In this document: positions 32,781 through 41,769 of the stretch, piece after piece
Numbering within the stretch: position 1 is the stretch's first letter
Layout: each line of letters begins with the position of its first letter
From: Paraburkholderia acidicola
GTDB taxonomy: Bacteria > Pseudomonadota > Gammaproteobacteria > Burkholderiales > Burkholderiaceae
Direction: 5' to 3'
NCBI RefSeq assembly: GCF_002362315.1
Contig: NZ_MTZV01000006.1
Location: 2,232,001-2,296,000 of the forward strand
DNA length: 64,000 bases
The notes under the pieces: generated by a model
What the model saw: only the letters and a program-made list of their open reading frames with translations
Told to the model about the DNA's origin: nothing
Database searches by the model: none
Translations under genes and position numbers: made by a program

Positions 32781-35534
32781 ATGCCTGAAGAACAGTACCT
32801 GGAAGCGAAGCTGGAAGGTAAGACCCTGCTATTGGTAGACGGTTCGAGCTATCTCTACCGGGCCTACCACGCATTGCCCGATCTGCGTGGACCGGACGGC
32901 GAACCGACCGGCGCGCTGTACGGCATCATCAACATGCTGCGGCGCATGCGCAAGGAAGTCACCGCAGAGTATAGCGCGTGCGTGTTCGATGCGAAGGGCA
33001 AGACGTTTCGCGACGACTGGTACCCGGATTACAAGGCGAACCGCGCGTCGATGCCCGAAGATCTGGTGCGCCAGATCGAGCCAATCCATGTCGCCGTGCG
33101 CGCACTGGGCTGGCCGCTGCTGATGATCGATCACGTCGAAGCCGATGATGTGATCGGCACGCTGAGTACACAGGCCGAAAAGCTCGGCATGAAGGTGATC
33201 GTCTCCACCGGCGACAAGGACCTCGCGCAACTCGTTACCGATAGCGTCACGTTGATCAACACGATGACGAACGAAACGCTCGATCGCGCGGGCGTGCTCG
33301 CGAAGTTCGGCGTGCCGCCGGAACGGATCGTCGATTACCTGTCGTTGATTGGCGATACCGTCGATAACGTGCCGGGCGTCGACAAGTGCGGACCGAAAAC
33401 CGCGCTGAAGTGGCTCGCGCAGTATGACTCGCTCGATGGCGTTATCGCGCATGCGGATGAAATCAAGGGAGCGGTTGGCGACAACCTGCGCCGTGCGCTC
33501 GACTTCCTGCCGATGGCGAGAAAGCTCGTCACGGTCGAAACCGCCTGCGATCTGACGCAGCACATTGCATCGATTGAAGCGTCGCTCGCCTCGCGGCCCG
33601 AGGCACGTACCGAATTGCGCGACGTGTTCGCACGGCACGGCTTCAAGACCTGGTTGCGCGAAGTCGAGACGGCCGAGGTCGTCGAAGGGCCGCAAGTCGA
33701 CGTAGCACCGGCGCAAACCGTCGACGTCGAACGTCACTACGACACCGTGCAGACGTGGGAGCAATTCGACGCGTGGCTCGCGAAGATCGACGCTGCGCAG
33801 CTCACCGCGTTCGATACCGAAACCACCTCGCTCGATCCAATGACCGCGCAACTCGTCGGTCTGTCGTTGTCCGTGGAACCCGGTTATGCAGCCTATATTC
33901 CAGTTGCACATCGTGGGCCCGATGCACCGGTGCAACTGCCGCGCGACGAAGTGCTTGCGAAGCTGAAGCCCTGGCTAGAGAGTCCGGCGAAGAAAAAGGT
34001 CGGCCAGCACTTGAAGTACGACGAGCAGGTGCTTGCCAACTACGGTATCGAGATGGATGGCATCGAGCACGACACGTTGCTTGAATCGTACGTGGTCGAA
34101 TCGCATCGCACGCACGACATGGACAGCCTGGCGCTGCGTCATCTCGGCATCAAGACGATCAAGTACGAGGAAGTTGCGGGCAAGGGCGCGCAGCAGATCG
34201 GCTTCGATGAGGTCGCGCTCGACCAGGCCGCCGAATACGCTGCGGAAGACGCCGACATCACGCTGCGTCTGCATCTCGCGCTGTACCCGCAGGTCACTGC
34301 CGAGAAAGGTCTCGAATACGTGTACCGGGAGATCGAGGTCCCGACGTCACGTGTGCTGCGCAAGATGGAACGCGCCGGCGTGCTGATCGATGCGGAGAAA
34401 CTGCGTCGGCAAAGCAACGAGATCGCGACACGGCTCGTACAGCTCGAAGGCGAAGCGTACGAACTGGCGGGCGGTGAGTTCAATCTCGGTTCGCCGAAGC
34501 AGATCGGTCAGATCTTCTTCGAGAAGCTGCAATTGCCGGTCGTGAAGAAGACGCCGAGCGGCGCGCCCTCTACCGACGAAGAAGTGCTGCAGAAACTCGC
34601 CGAAGACTATCCGCTACCGAAGCTGCTGCTCGAACATCGCGGGCTCTCGAAGCTGAAATCGACTTACACCGACAAGCTGCCGCGCATGGTCAATGCGCAG
34701 ACGGGGCGCGTGCACACGAACTATGCGCAGGCTGTGGCGGTAACCGGGCGGCTCGCATCGAACGATCCAAATCTGCAGAACATTCCGGTGCGTACGGCAG
34801 AAGGCCGGCGCATTCGCGAAGCCTTTATCGCGGCGCCGGGACATAAGCTTGTTTCAGCCGACTACTCGCAGATCGAGCTGCGCATCATGGCGCACATCTC
34901 CGGTGACGAGTCGCTCCTGCGTGCGTTTGCCCAGGGCGAGGACATCCACCGCGCGACCGCGGCCGAAGTGTTCGGCGTGACGCCGCTCGAAGTGAACTCG
35001 GACCAGCGACGCATCGCGAAGGTGATCAACTTCGGTTTGATCTACGGGATGAGTTCGTTTGGTCTTGCATCGAATCTCGGCATCACGCGCGACGCGGCGA
35101 AGCTCTATATCGACCGGTATTTCGCGCGCTATCCGGGCGTGGCGAAATACATGGACGACACGCGCGCGAGTGCGAAAGAGAAGGGCTACGTCGAGACCGT
35201 GTTCGGCCGGCGGCTGTGGTTGCCCGAAATCAACGGTGGCAACGGCCCGCGTCGCCAGGCCGCGGAACGCGCGGCGATCAACGCGCCGATGCAAGGCACA
35301 GCCGCCGATCTGATCAAGCTGTCGATGATCGCGGTGCAGCGGTGGCTCGACGCATCGCCGGTTGGCACGCGGATGATCATGCAGGTCCACGATGAACTGA
35401 TACTCGAAGTGCCGGACAGCGAACTCGCCGAGGTTCGCAAGAGGCTGCCCGAACTGATGTGCGGCGTTGCTGCGCTGAAGGTGCCGCTCGTTGCAGAAGT
35501 CGGCGCCGGCGCTAACTGGGAAGAGGCACATTGA
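32781..35534 (+). CDS. polA: DNA polymerase I
   Basis: 917 residues. The N-terminal 5'-3' exonuclease runs from residue 14 (LLLVDGSSYLYRAYHAL) to ~300. The 3'-5' proofreading domain has DTETTSLDPMTAQLVG (~348). The polymerase domain has SADYSQIELRIMAHIS (~693), KVINFGLIYGMSS (~743) and MQVHDELILEV (~866), with the catalytic aspartates. It fills gaps in repair and removes Okazaki primers. All domains look intact. The start is the ATG at 32781. The divergent LOG gene begins at 32779, so promoter elements must lie inside one or both coding regions. Confidence 0.95.
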   Translation: MPEEQYLEAKLEGKTLLLVDGSSYLYRAYHALPDLRGPDGEPTGALYGIINMLRRMRKEVTAEYSACVFDAKGKTFRDDWYPDYKANRASMPEDLVRQIEPIHVAVRALGWPLLMIDHVEADDVIGTLSTQAEKLGMKVIVSTGDKDLAQLVTDSVTLINTMTNETLDRAGVLAKFGVPPERIVDYLSLIGDTVDNVPGVDKCGPKTALKWLAQYDSLDGVIAHADEIKGAVGDNLRRALDFLPMARKLVTVETACDLTQHIASIEASLASRPEARTELRDVFARHGFKTWLREVETAEVVEGPQVDVAPAQTVDVERHYDTVQTWEQFDAWLAKIDAAQLTAFDTETTSLDPMTAQLVGLSLSVEPGYAAYIPVAHRGPDAPVQLPRDEVLAKLKPWLESPAKKKVGQHLKYDEQVLANYGIEMDGIEHDTLLESYVVESHRTHDMDSLALRHLGIKTIKYEEVAGKGAQQIGFDEVALDQAAEYAAEDADITLRLHLALYPQVTAEKGLEYVYREIEVPTSRVLRKMERAGVLIDAEKLRRQSNEIATRLVQLEGEAYELAGGEFNLGSPKQIGQIFFEKLQLPVVKKTPSGAPSTDEEVLQKLAEDYPLPKLLLEHRGLSKLKSTYTDKLPRMVNAQTGRVHTNYAQAVAVTGRLASNDPNLQNIPVRTAEGRRIREAFIAAPGHKLVSADYSQIELRIMAHISGDESLLRAFAQGEDIHRATAAEVFGVTPLEVNSDQRRIAKVINFGLIYGMSSFGLASNLGITRDAAKLYIDRYFARYPGVAKYMDDTRASAKEKGYVETVFGRRLWLPEINGGNGPRRQAAERAAINAPMQGTAADLIKLSMIAVQRWLDASPVGTRMIMQVHDELILEVPDSELAEVRKRLPELMCGVAALKVPLVAEVGAGANWEEAH

Positions 35535-35577
35535 CGCTTGTGCACGCATATAGTCATGCGTATGCCACACATGCCGA

Positions 35578-35602
35578 CCTGCGGCTTGCAAGAAGCCGCA
35601 GG
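35578..35602 (+). terminator. Strong hairpin downstream of polA
   Basis: A perfect 10-bp stem CCTGCGGCTT / AAGCCGCAGG encloses GCAAG, 44 bases after the polA stop. No T-run follows, so it may be Rho-dependent or a stabilising 3' hairpin. Confidence 0.5.
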
Positions 35603-35684
35603 CGTCACCGACAATCGATAACGACGGCATAGGCCACGCATCACGCCGTCTCGACCCACAACCGATCGACATACGGAGAATCGC

Positions 35685-37034
35685 ATGCATCGTTTTATCG
35701 TCGTTGGCGGGGGCGCGGGGGGACTGGAACTGGCGACGCGTTTAGGCGACCGCTACGCTCCAAAGAAAAACAAGGGCGACGCGCGTGCGCAGGTCACGCT
35801 GGTCGACCGCTATCCGACGCATATCTGGAAGCCGTTGCTGCATGAGGTTGCGGCCGGCAGCATGGATCCATTCACGCAGGAACTCGAATATGCAGCCCAG
35901 GCGCGCTGGCATGGCTTCGAGTTTCAGCAGGGCGAACTGACTACGCTCGATCGCGCGGCACGGCGCATCACGCTCTCGTCGGTTGCGGATGAAGACGGCG
36001 CGGAATTGCTGCCGCAGCGCGAACTCGAATACGACACGCTCGTTATCGCGATCGGCAGCACGACGCATTTCTTCGGCGTGCAGGGTGCGTCCGAGTATTC
36101 GATCGCACTCGATACCGTCCACCAGGCCGAGCGCTTTCGCAAACGTCTGATCGCTGCGTGCATACGCGCCGAATACCAGACGCACGAACCGGTCGAGTCA
36201 GGGCTGGACGCATCGGCTTCGAGCGAGCCGCGCATTCAGGTGGCGATCGTCGGCGGCGGTGCGACGGGTGTCGAGCTGTCCGCTGAATTGCGCAACACCG
36301 CGCAGGTGCTGTCGGCGTATGGTCTGCATAAGCTCGATCCGCGTCACGATATCGGCATCGTGCTGATCGAAGCCGGCGCGCGGATTTTGCCGGCACTCCC
36401 TGAACGCGTGTCGACCGCTACGACGGAACTGCTAGTCAAACTCGGCGTGAAGCTGATGACCGGCGAGACCGTGTCCGAAGTCGCGCAGGGCCTCGTGCGC
36501 ACAGCGAGCGGCAAGACCGTGCGCGCCGATCTGACGGTCTGGGCCGCGGGCATCAAGGCGCCGGCCGTGCTGAGCCAGCTCGATGGCCTGGCGGTGAACC
36601 GGCAGGGCCAGCTCATCGTGCGCAATACGCTGCAGACCGAAACCGACGACAACATCTTCGCGCTCGGCGATTGCGCCGCATGCGCATGGGCGGGCACCGA
36701 CGGTAACGTGCCGCCGCGCGCGCAGGCCGCGCACCAGCAGGCGAGTTTTCTGCTGAAGGCGCTGGCGGCTCGCGTCGATGGTGGCGCGTTGCCGCAGTTT
36801 GCTTACCGCGATTTCGGTTCGCTCGTGTCGCTTGGGCACTTCAGTGCGGTCGGCAATCTGATGGGTGGGGTGATTGGCGGCAGCATGCTGATCGAGGGGC
36901 TGTTCGCGCGTTTCATGTACATGTCGCTGTACCGGCTGCATATCGCCGCACTGCACGGTTACGCGCGGATGGTGCTCGATACGGTCGCGCACTGGCTGCG
37001 GCGCACGACGCTGCCGCGCGTCAAGCTGCACTGA
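35685..37034 (+). CDS. Type II NADH dehydrogenase (NDH-2 family flavoprotein)
   Basis: 449 residues. Two dinucleotide-binding motifs are seen: VVGGGAGGLELATRLG (~4, FAD) and VAIVGGGATGVELSAELRN (~186, NADH). Between them come WKPLLHEVAAGSMDP and later NIFALGDCAACAW (~322), the FAD-binding GD motif. The C-terminal helix (FARFMYMSLYRLHIAALHG) would attach it to the membrane. It transfers electrons from NADH to quinone without pumping protons. It is separated from polA by 150 bases. Confidence 0.88.
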   Translation: MHRFIVVGGGAGGLELATRLGDRYAPKKNKGDARAQVTLVDRYPTHIWKPLLHEVAAGSMDPFTQELEYAAQARWHGFEFQQGELTTLDRAARRITLSSVADEDGAELLPQRELEYDTLVIAIGSTTHFFGVQGASEYSIALDTVHQAERFRKRLIAACIRAEYQTHEPVESGLDASASSEPRIQVAIVGGGATGVELSAELRNTAQVLSAYGLHKLDPRHDIGIVLIEAGARILPALPERVSTATTELLVKLGVKLMTGETVSEVAQGLVRTASGKTVRADLTVWAAGIKAPAVLSQLDGLAVNRQGQLIVRNTLQTETDDNIFALGDCAACAWAGTDGNVPPRAQAAHQQASFLLKALAARVDGGALPQFAYRDFGSLVSLGHFSAVGNLMGGVIGGSMLIEGLFARFMYMSLYRLHIAALHGYARMVLDTVAHWLRRTTLPRVKLH

Positions 37035-37134
37035 GTGTGGCGTGGCGGCTTTCTAGCCGTTGCGGCCTGCACGACGTGCGTTTGCCGCCGGGGGTATGCT
37101 GTTGCGTCGTTGCCTTCCACCCAAGGAGCGCTAC

Positions 37135-38007
37135 ATGCTGAAACCCGAAGTCGATAGCCTCGTCCCACACGTTCCCTTTGATCGCCGTACCTTCATCAAG
37201 GCCGCACTCGGCAGTGGTTTTGCCGCGGCCGTGCTGCCGGTGTCGGCGCAAACCATTCATACCGATAGCGACGGACTCGAAGCCGGCGAGGTCGCCGTGA
37301 CCTCGGGCGGCGTCATCGTGCCGGCCTATCGCGCGCAGCCGAAGGGCAAGACGCATCTGCCCGTGATCATCGTGGTCCATGAGATTTTCGGTGTGCACGA
37401 ACATATCGCCGACGTGTGTCGCCGGTTCGCGAAAGCGGGTTATCTGGCGATCGCACCGAACCTGTACACGCGGCAAGGCGATCCGTCGATCTATCCGACC
37501 ATCCAGCAGCTCAATGAACAGCTCGTCAGCAAGGTGCCCGATGCGCAGGTGCTGGCCGATCTCGACGCCACCGTTGCATGGGCCGGTGAGCACGGCGGTG
37601 ATCTGCGGCGCGTGGGTGTCAACGGTTTCTGCTGGGGCGGACGAATTACGTGGCTATATGCAGAGCACAATCCGGACGTGCGCGCGGGTGTCGCATGGTA
37701 CGGGCGCGTAACCGGCGATCACACTGCGATGACACCGGCCAATCCCATCGATCGTGTCGCCGATCTGCACGCGCCGGTGCTGGGCCTTTACGGCCGGCAG
37801 GATACGAGCATTCCGCAGGACACACTCGAGCAGATGAAGCAGGCGATTGCCGAAGGACCGCGTGAAGGACGCGGCTCGCAGTTTGTTGTCTACGACGATG
37901 CGGGCCATGCGTTTTTCGCCGACTATCGGCCGAGCTACAAGAAGGCAGATGCTGAAGACGGCTGGCGGCGCGCGCTAGCGTGGTTTAAACAGCACGGCGT
38001 GGTTTGA
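37135..38007 (+). CDS. Tat-exported dienelactone hydrolase family protein
   Basis: 290 residues from ATG 37135 behind AAGGAG. The N-terminus has a twin-arginine-like signal (DRRTFIKAALGSGFAAAVLPVSA). The alpha/beta hydrolase has the nucleophile Cys in GVNGFCWGGRITWLYA (~163), which replaces the usual Ser as in true dienelactone hydrolases, the acid in LYGRQDTSIP and His in DDAGHAFFADYRPSY. It is likely periplasmic and hydrolyses a lactone or ester. The physiological substrate is unknown because no catechol-pathway genes are nearby. Confidence 0.85.
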   Translation: MLKPEVDSLVPHVPFDRRTFIKAALGSGFAAAVLPVSAQTIHTDSDGLEAGEVAVTSGGVIVPAYRAQPKGKTHLPVIIVVHEIFGVHEHIADVCRRFAKAGYLAIAPNLYTRQGDPSIYPTIQQLNEQLVSKVPDAQVLADLDATVAWAGEHGGDLRRVGVNGFCWGGRITWLYAEHNPDVRAGVAWYGRVTGDHTAMTPANPIDRVADLHAPVLGLYGRQDTSIPQDTLEQMKQAIAEGPREGRGSQFVVYDDAGHAFFADYRPSYKKADAEDGWRRALAWFKQHGVV

Positions 38008-38030
38008 GCGGGCAAGGCTGAACTGTGAGC

Positions 38031-38059
38031 GCGGCTGACGCGATGGTCGCGTCAGCCGC
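38031..38059 (+). terminator. Hairpin between the dienelactone hydrolase and sulfurtransferase genes
   Basis: A 12-bp perfect stem GCGGCTGACGCG / CGCGTCAGCCGC with ATGGT loop lies between convergent genes, 24 bases after the hydrolase stop. There is no T-run. It may end transcription from both sides. Confidence 0.5.
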
Positions 38060-38099
38060 TGTTGCTCGCTACGTCGAAGACTCTTTGTGAGCCTCGTAG

Positions 38100-38969
38100 T
38101 CAGGCCGCAGCGCCCGTCGCAACCGGCCGCGATGTATCGGCGACCCATTCGCTCCACGACCCGGGATAAAGCGCCGCTCCGTGCAGCCCGGCGATCTCCA
38201 TCGCAAGCGCGTTATGGCAGGCTGTCACGCCCGAGCCGCATTGCAGGACGACTTTCTCTGGCGCAGTGGCGGGCAGCAACGCGCCGAATTCTTCGCGCAG
38301 TGTATGTGCTGACTTGAAGCGACCGTCGGCGGTGAGGTTGTCCTTGAAGAAGCGGTTCAGCGCGCCAGGAATATGCCCGCCCACCGGATCAATCGTTTCG
38401 TTTTCCCCGCGATAGCGATCGGCGGCCCGAGCGTCGACGAGGATGCGCTCGCGTGTGCCGAGATTGCGTTCGACCGCCTGCGCATCGATCGTCACTGCCA
38501 GCGGCGCGCCGGCCTTGAAGTCGCCGCGGACCAGAGTCGGCGCGTCCTGCATCAGCGGCTCGCTGGAGGCCTGCCAGGCTTGCAGTCCGCCGTCGAGCAG
38601 CGCGACCGCGTCATGCCCGAGCCAGCGCAGCAACCACCACAGGCGCGCCGCGTACATCCCGCCTTGCGCGTCGTAAGCGACAACCTGCTGGCCCTGCTTC
38701 AGTCCCTGTGCAACCAGCGTTTCGACGAGCTTCGCGCGCTCGGGCAACGGATGGCGCCCGTTAGCACCGGTTTTCGGACCCGAAAGATCGCGATCGAGAT
38801 GCAGGTAATGTGCACCGGGCAGATGGCCGGCGGCGTAGGCGGCTTCGCCCGCATCCGGCGCGGCGAGATCGAAGCGGCAATCGGCGACGAATACGCTGCC
38901 CGGCGCGGCGGCGAGCCGCTCCGCGAGGTTCGTTGCGGAGATCAGAGTGGTGTAGTGGGTGTGCGGCAT
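38100..38969 (-). CDS. sseA: 3-mercaptopyruvate sulfurtransferase
   Basis: 289 residues with two rhodanese domains. The active site reads CGSGVTACHNALAM (~240), the CG(S/T)GVTA form that marks mercaptopyruvate sulfurtransferases rather than thiosulfate rhodaneses. The first domain has DARAADRYRGENETIDPVGG-like hinge sequence to the second. It moves sulfur from mercaptopyruvate to thiophiles such as thioredoxin or cyanide. The gene is convergent with the dienelactone hydrolase gene. Confidence 0.9.
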   Translation of the reverse strand: MPHTHYTTLISATNLAERLAAAPGSVFVADCRFDLAAPDAGEAAYAAGHLPGAHYLHLDRDLSGPKTGANGRHPLPERAKLVETLVAQGLKQGQQVVAYDAQGGMYAARLWWLLRWLGHDAVALLDGGLQAWQASSEPLMQDAPTLVRGDFKAGAPLAVTIDAQAVERNLGTRERILVDARAADRYRGENETIDPVGGHIPGALNRFFKDNLTADGRFKSAHTLREEFGALLPATAPEKVVLQCGSGVTACHNALAMEIAGLHGAALYPGSWSEWVADTSRPVATGAAA

Positions 38970-39029
38970 GACGGCTCCTGGAGACGGCGGTTTCGGTCGT
39001 AGCCGAACCCTGTTCTTAGTCTAAACAAA

Positions 39030-39053
39030 AAAGACGGGCCGAAGCCCGTCTTT
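39030..39053 (-). terminator. Intrinsic terminator of the Rieske oxygenase gene
   Basis: AAAGACGGGC / GCCCGTCTTT with a 4-base loop (a stable TTCG tetraloop on the minus strand) is followed, reading leftward, by TTTTTTG. It is a textbook intrinsic terminator 34 bases after the stop of the gene ending at 39087. Confidence 0.85.
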
Positions 39054-39086
39054 CCGTCGTTCTATGCGCTCTGCGTGCCGCGTGGT

Positions 39087-40196
39087 TCAGATAACCGGAC
39101 CGAGTTCGCGCCGCAAAAACTCGTGGAAGTGCTGCATACCGTCTTCCATCGGGCTCTGATACGGCCCAACCTGCGATTCGCCACGCTCCATCAACGCACG
39201 CCGGCCGGCGTCCATCCGCTCGGCGATCTCGTCGTCTTCGCGGGCCGTTTCCATATAGGCGGCACGTTCGGCTTCGACGAATTCGCGTTCGAACAGCGCG
39301 ATTTCTTCGGGGTAATAGAACTCGACCACATTGGTGGTGTGTTGCGGCCCGCGCGGAATCAGCCATGACACGACCAGCACATGCGGATACCACTCGATCA
39401 TGATGCCCGGGTAGTACACCATCCAGATCGCGCCGAACTCAGGTGGCTCGCCACCGCGAAAACGCAGCACTTCGTCGTGCCACTTGCGGTACGTCGGGCT
39501 GCCCGGACGCGCGAGTTCGTTATGCACACCCACGGTCTGCACGCTGTACCAGTCACCGAATTCCCAGGTCAGGTCGTCACACGACACAAAGCTGCCGAGG
39601 CCCGGATGGAACGGGACGACGTGGTAATCCTCCAGATAGACCTCGATGAAGGTCTTCCAGTTGTAGTTGCATTCGTGGACTTCGACGTGATCGAACATGA
39701 AGTTCGAAAAGTCGAAATGCTGCTTCGTACCAAGACGCGACAGATCTTTGGCGACATCGCGGCCCTGCGCCTCGAATAGCAGGCCCTGCCAGTTCTGCAG
39801 CGGCGTGGCGCCGAGATTCAGGCACGGGTTGTCGTCGAAATGCGGTGCGCCGAGGAGCTGGCCGTTCAGATCGTACGTCCAGCGATGCAGGGGACAGACG
39901 ATATTCTCCGTCTGGCCGCGGCCGTTGAGCATGATGGCCTGGCGATGGCGGCACACGTTCGACAGCAGTTCGACCTGCGACTGCTGGTTGCGTACGAGCA
40001 CCCGGCCCTCTTTTTCGCTGGGCAAGGCAAAATAATTCCCCGCGTCCGGCACCATGAGTTCGTGCCCGACGTAGCGAGGACCTTTTTTGAAAAGGGTGTC
40101 GATTTCGCGCTTGAGAAGCGCTTCGTCAAAGTAAGCCGTGACTGGCAACTGACTATGAACAGATCTCAGCTGCAATGCATTGCTCAGATTGGACAT
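39087..40196 (-). CDS. Rieske-type aromatic-ring-hydroxylating oxygenase, alpha subunit
   Basis: 369 residues from ATG 40194-40196 with GGGAG upstream. The Rieske cluster is NVCRHRQAIML ... CPLHRWTYDLNGQL (C-x-H and C-x2-H, ~85-108). The non-haem iron site includes the two His in YLEDYHVVPFHPGLGSFV (~195), with the later Asp. It is a stand-alone alpha subunit; no beta subunit, reductase or ferredoxin is nearby, so electron partners must be elsewhere. The substrate is unknown; family members act on aromatic acids, betaines or choline-type compounds. Confidence 0.85.
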   Translation of the reverse strand: MSNLSNALQLRSVHSQLPVTAYFDEALLKREIDTLFKKGPRYVGHELMVPDAGNYFALPSEKEGRVLVRNQQSQVELLSNVCRHRQAIMLNGRGQTENIVCPLHRWTYDLNGQLLGAPHFDDNPCLNLGATPLQNWQGLLFEAQGRDVAKDLSRLGTKQHFDFSNFMFDHVEVHECNYNWKTFIEVYLEDYHVVPFHPGLGSFVSCDDLTWEFGDWYSVQTVGVHNELARPGSPTYRKWHDEVLRFRGGEPPEFGAIWMVYYPGIMIEWYPHVLVVSWLIPRGPQHTTNVVEFYYPEEIALFEREFVEAERAAYMETAREDDEIAERMDAGRRALMERGESQVGPYQSPMEDGMQHFHEFLRRELGPVI

Positions 40197-40486
40197 TCCC
40201 ACTCCCGTGAAGACGTGAAAGCAGTGAACAACCCAACCATCGAAGATTCGATTGATTTAGGGAGCCCGCGATTATACCTGTTTCCCCCTCCTGGGGATAC
40301 TTAAGTCCCTGATTTGGGTCAAAATTATCGAGGAAGTTCGCGGTCTTCGGGCCCTTATGGAGAATTTTCTTCCGACTTTATCGGGTCGCTCCGCAACCCC
40401 CGTGGCACGGGCGTGAGCCCCCGAGCGGCTCGGAATTGTCGCTTTTGCCGTAGAATGTCCGACTTGTTTTAAATTTGCGACGATTC
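40197..40486. other. Divergent control region between the Rieske oxygenase and xseB genes
   Basis: About 290 bases. It holds a C4-TCCT-G4 mini-hairpin near 40294 and, next to xseB, TTGCCG (40445-40450) and TTAAAT (40469-40474) 18 bases apart, a possible sigma-70 promoter. A TAGAAT box (40451) is an alternative -10 element. No gene is seen. Confidence 0.4.
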
Positions 40487-40795
40487 ATGGCGAAGACCGC
40501 AACGAAAGACCCCGCTGCTCCGCCCGTCCAGGGCGTCGACGGCACACCGCTGCCCGAGCATTACGAGGCAGCGCTCGCGGAACTGGAAGGACTGGTCGCG
40601 CGCATGGAAGGCGGCAGTCTGAGCCTCGAAGAGTCGCTGAGCGCGTACCGGCGCGGCGCGACGCTTGTCGCGTTTTGCCAGCAACAACTGGAGAAGGTGG
40701 AACAGCAAGTGCGCGTACTCGATGGCGAGACGCTGAAGCCGCTGTCCACGAACCCCGCAGGAACAACCGCCGCCGAGAGCGGAGACGATTTATGA
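40487..40795 (+). CDS. xseB: Exodeoxyribonuclease VII small subunit
   Basis: 102 residues from ATG 40487. The family core YEAALAELEGLVARMEGGSLSLEESLSAYRRG, in two helices (25-56), is unmistakable. It pairs with XseA, encoded elsewhere, to degrade single-stranded DNA. It is the first gene of an operon with ispA and dxs: its TGA overlaps the ispA ATG (ATGA). The same order is found in E. coli. Confidence 0.93.
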   Translation: MAKTATKDPAAPPVQGVDGTPLPEHYEAALAELEGLVARMEGGSLSLEESLSAYRRGATLVAFCQQQLEKVEQQVRVLDGETLKPLSTNPAGTTAAESGDDL

Positions 40796-41673
40796 CCTTT
40801 GAAGAATGGATGCGTGCCGTACTCGACCGTGTCGAGACGGCGCTCGATCACTATTTGCCGGCACAGAGTATCGAGCCGGCGCAGCTGCACGAAGCGATGC
40901 GCTACGCCGTGATGGGCGGCGGCAAGCGCGTGCGTCCGTTGCTGTGCCACGCAGCGGGCGAGCTGACCGGTGCCCAGGCCGCATCGGTGGAAGCGGCCTC
41001 GGCGGCACTGGAAATGATCCATGTGTATTCGCTCGTGCACGATGACATGCCGTGCATGGACGACGACGCACTGCGCCGCGGCAAACCCACGGTACACGTC
41101 AAATATGACGAAGCGACGGCACTGCTGGTTGGCGATGCACTGCAGTCGCAGGCTTTCGTTGCGCTGACGGCTGATGTCCTGGCGCCTGCGCAGCAGGCGG
41201 CGCTCGTACGCGAACTGGCGCTCGCGAGCGGCTCGGTCGGCATGGCGGGCGGTCAGGCCATCGATCTGGCGAGCGTCGGCCATACGCTGACGCGGCCGCA
41301 ACTGGAAACGATGCACCGCAAGAAAACCGGCGCGCTGTTGCGCGCGGCGGTCCGCATGGGCGCCCTCGCAGGTACGGCGCCCGACGCAGCTGCAATGAAC
41401 GCGCTCGATGCATATGCGGCCGCAGTCGGCCTCGCGTTTCAGGTAGTCGACGACATCCTCGATGTCACAACCGATTCCGCGACGCTTGGCAAGACCGCAG
41501 GAAAGGATGCGAAGGACGGCAAGCCGACCTACGTATCGATCATTGGGCTCGACGCGTCGCGTGCGCTGGCCGCGCAGTTGCGTGCGGATGCACATGCAGC
41601 GCTCGCGCCGTTCGGCGCCCGCGCACAGCGTCTGGCCGAGCTTGCCGATCTGGTTGTGAACCGGGTGAGCTGA
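40792..41673 (+). CDS. ispA: Farnesyl diphosphate synthase
   Basis: 293 residues. The first aspartate-rich motif is VHDDMPCMDDDALRRG (~83) and the second is FQVVDDILDVT (~220). GGGKRVRPLL (~40) is the phosphate-binding start of trans-prenyltransferases. It condenses isopentenyl and dimethylallyl diphosphate to C15 farnesyl diphosphate for ubiquinone, peptidoglycan carrier and hopanoid synthesis. It overlaps xseB by 4 bases and precedes dxs, so the supply and use of C5 units are co-expressed. Confidence 0.95.
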   Translation: MTFEEWMRAVLDRVETALDHYLPAQSIEPAQLHEAMRYAVMGGGKRVRPLLCHAAGELTGAQAASVEAASAALEMIHVYSLVHDDMPCMDDDALRRGKPTVHVKYDEATALLVGDALQSQAFVALTADVLAPAQQAALVRELALASGSVGMAGGQAIDLASVGHTLTRPQLETMHRKKTGALLRAAVRMGALAGTAPDAAAMNALDAYAAAVGLAFQVVDDILDVTTDSATLGKTAGKDAKDGKPTYVSIIGLDASRALAAQLRADAHAALAPFGARAQRLAELADLVVNRVS

Positions 41674-41769
41674 AGCAGTATCAACGCGAAAGCCCGCCGC
41701 CGCGCACATCACGCTACGGTGTGCGTGAATGAAGTGCGGGCACGCAAGTTTTCCTACAATGGAACGACG

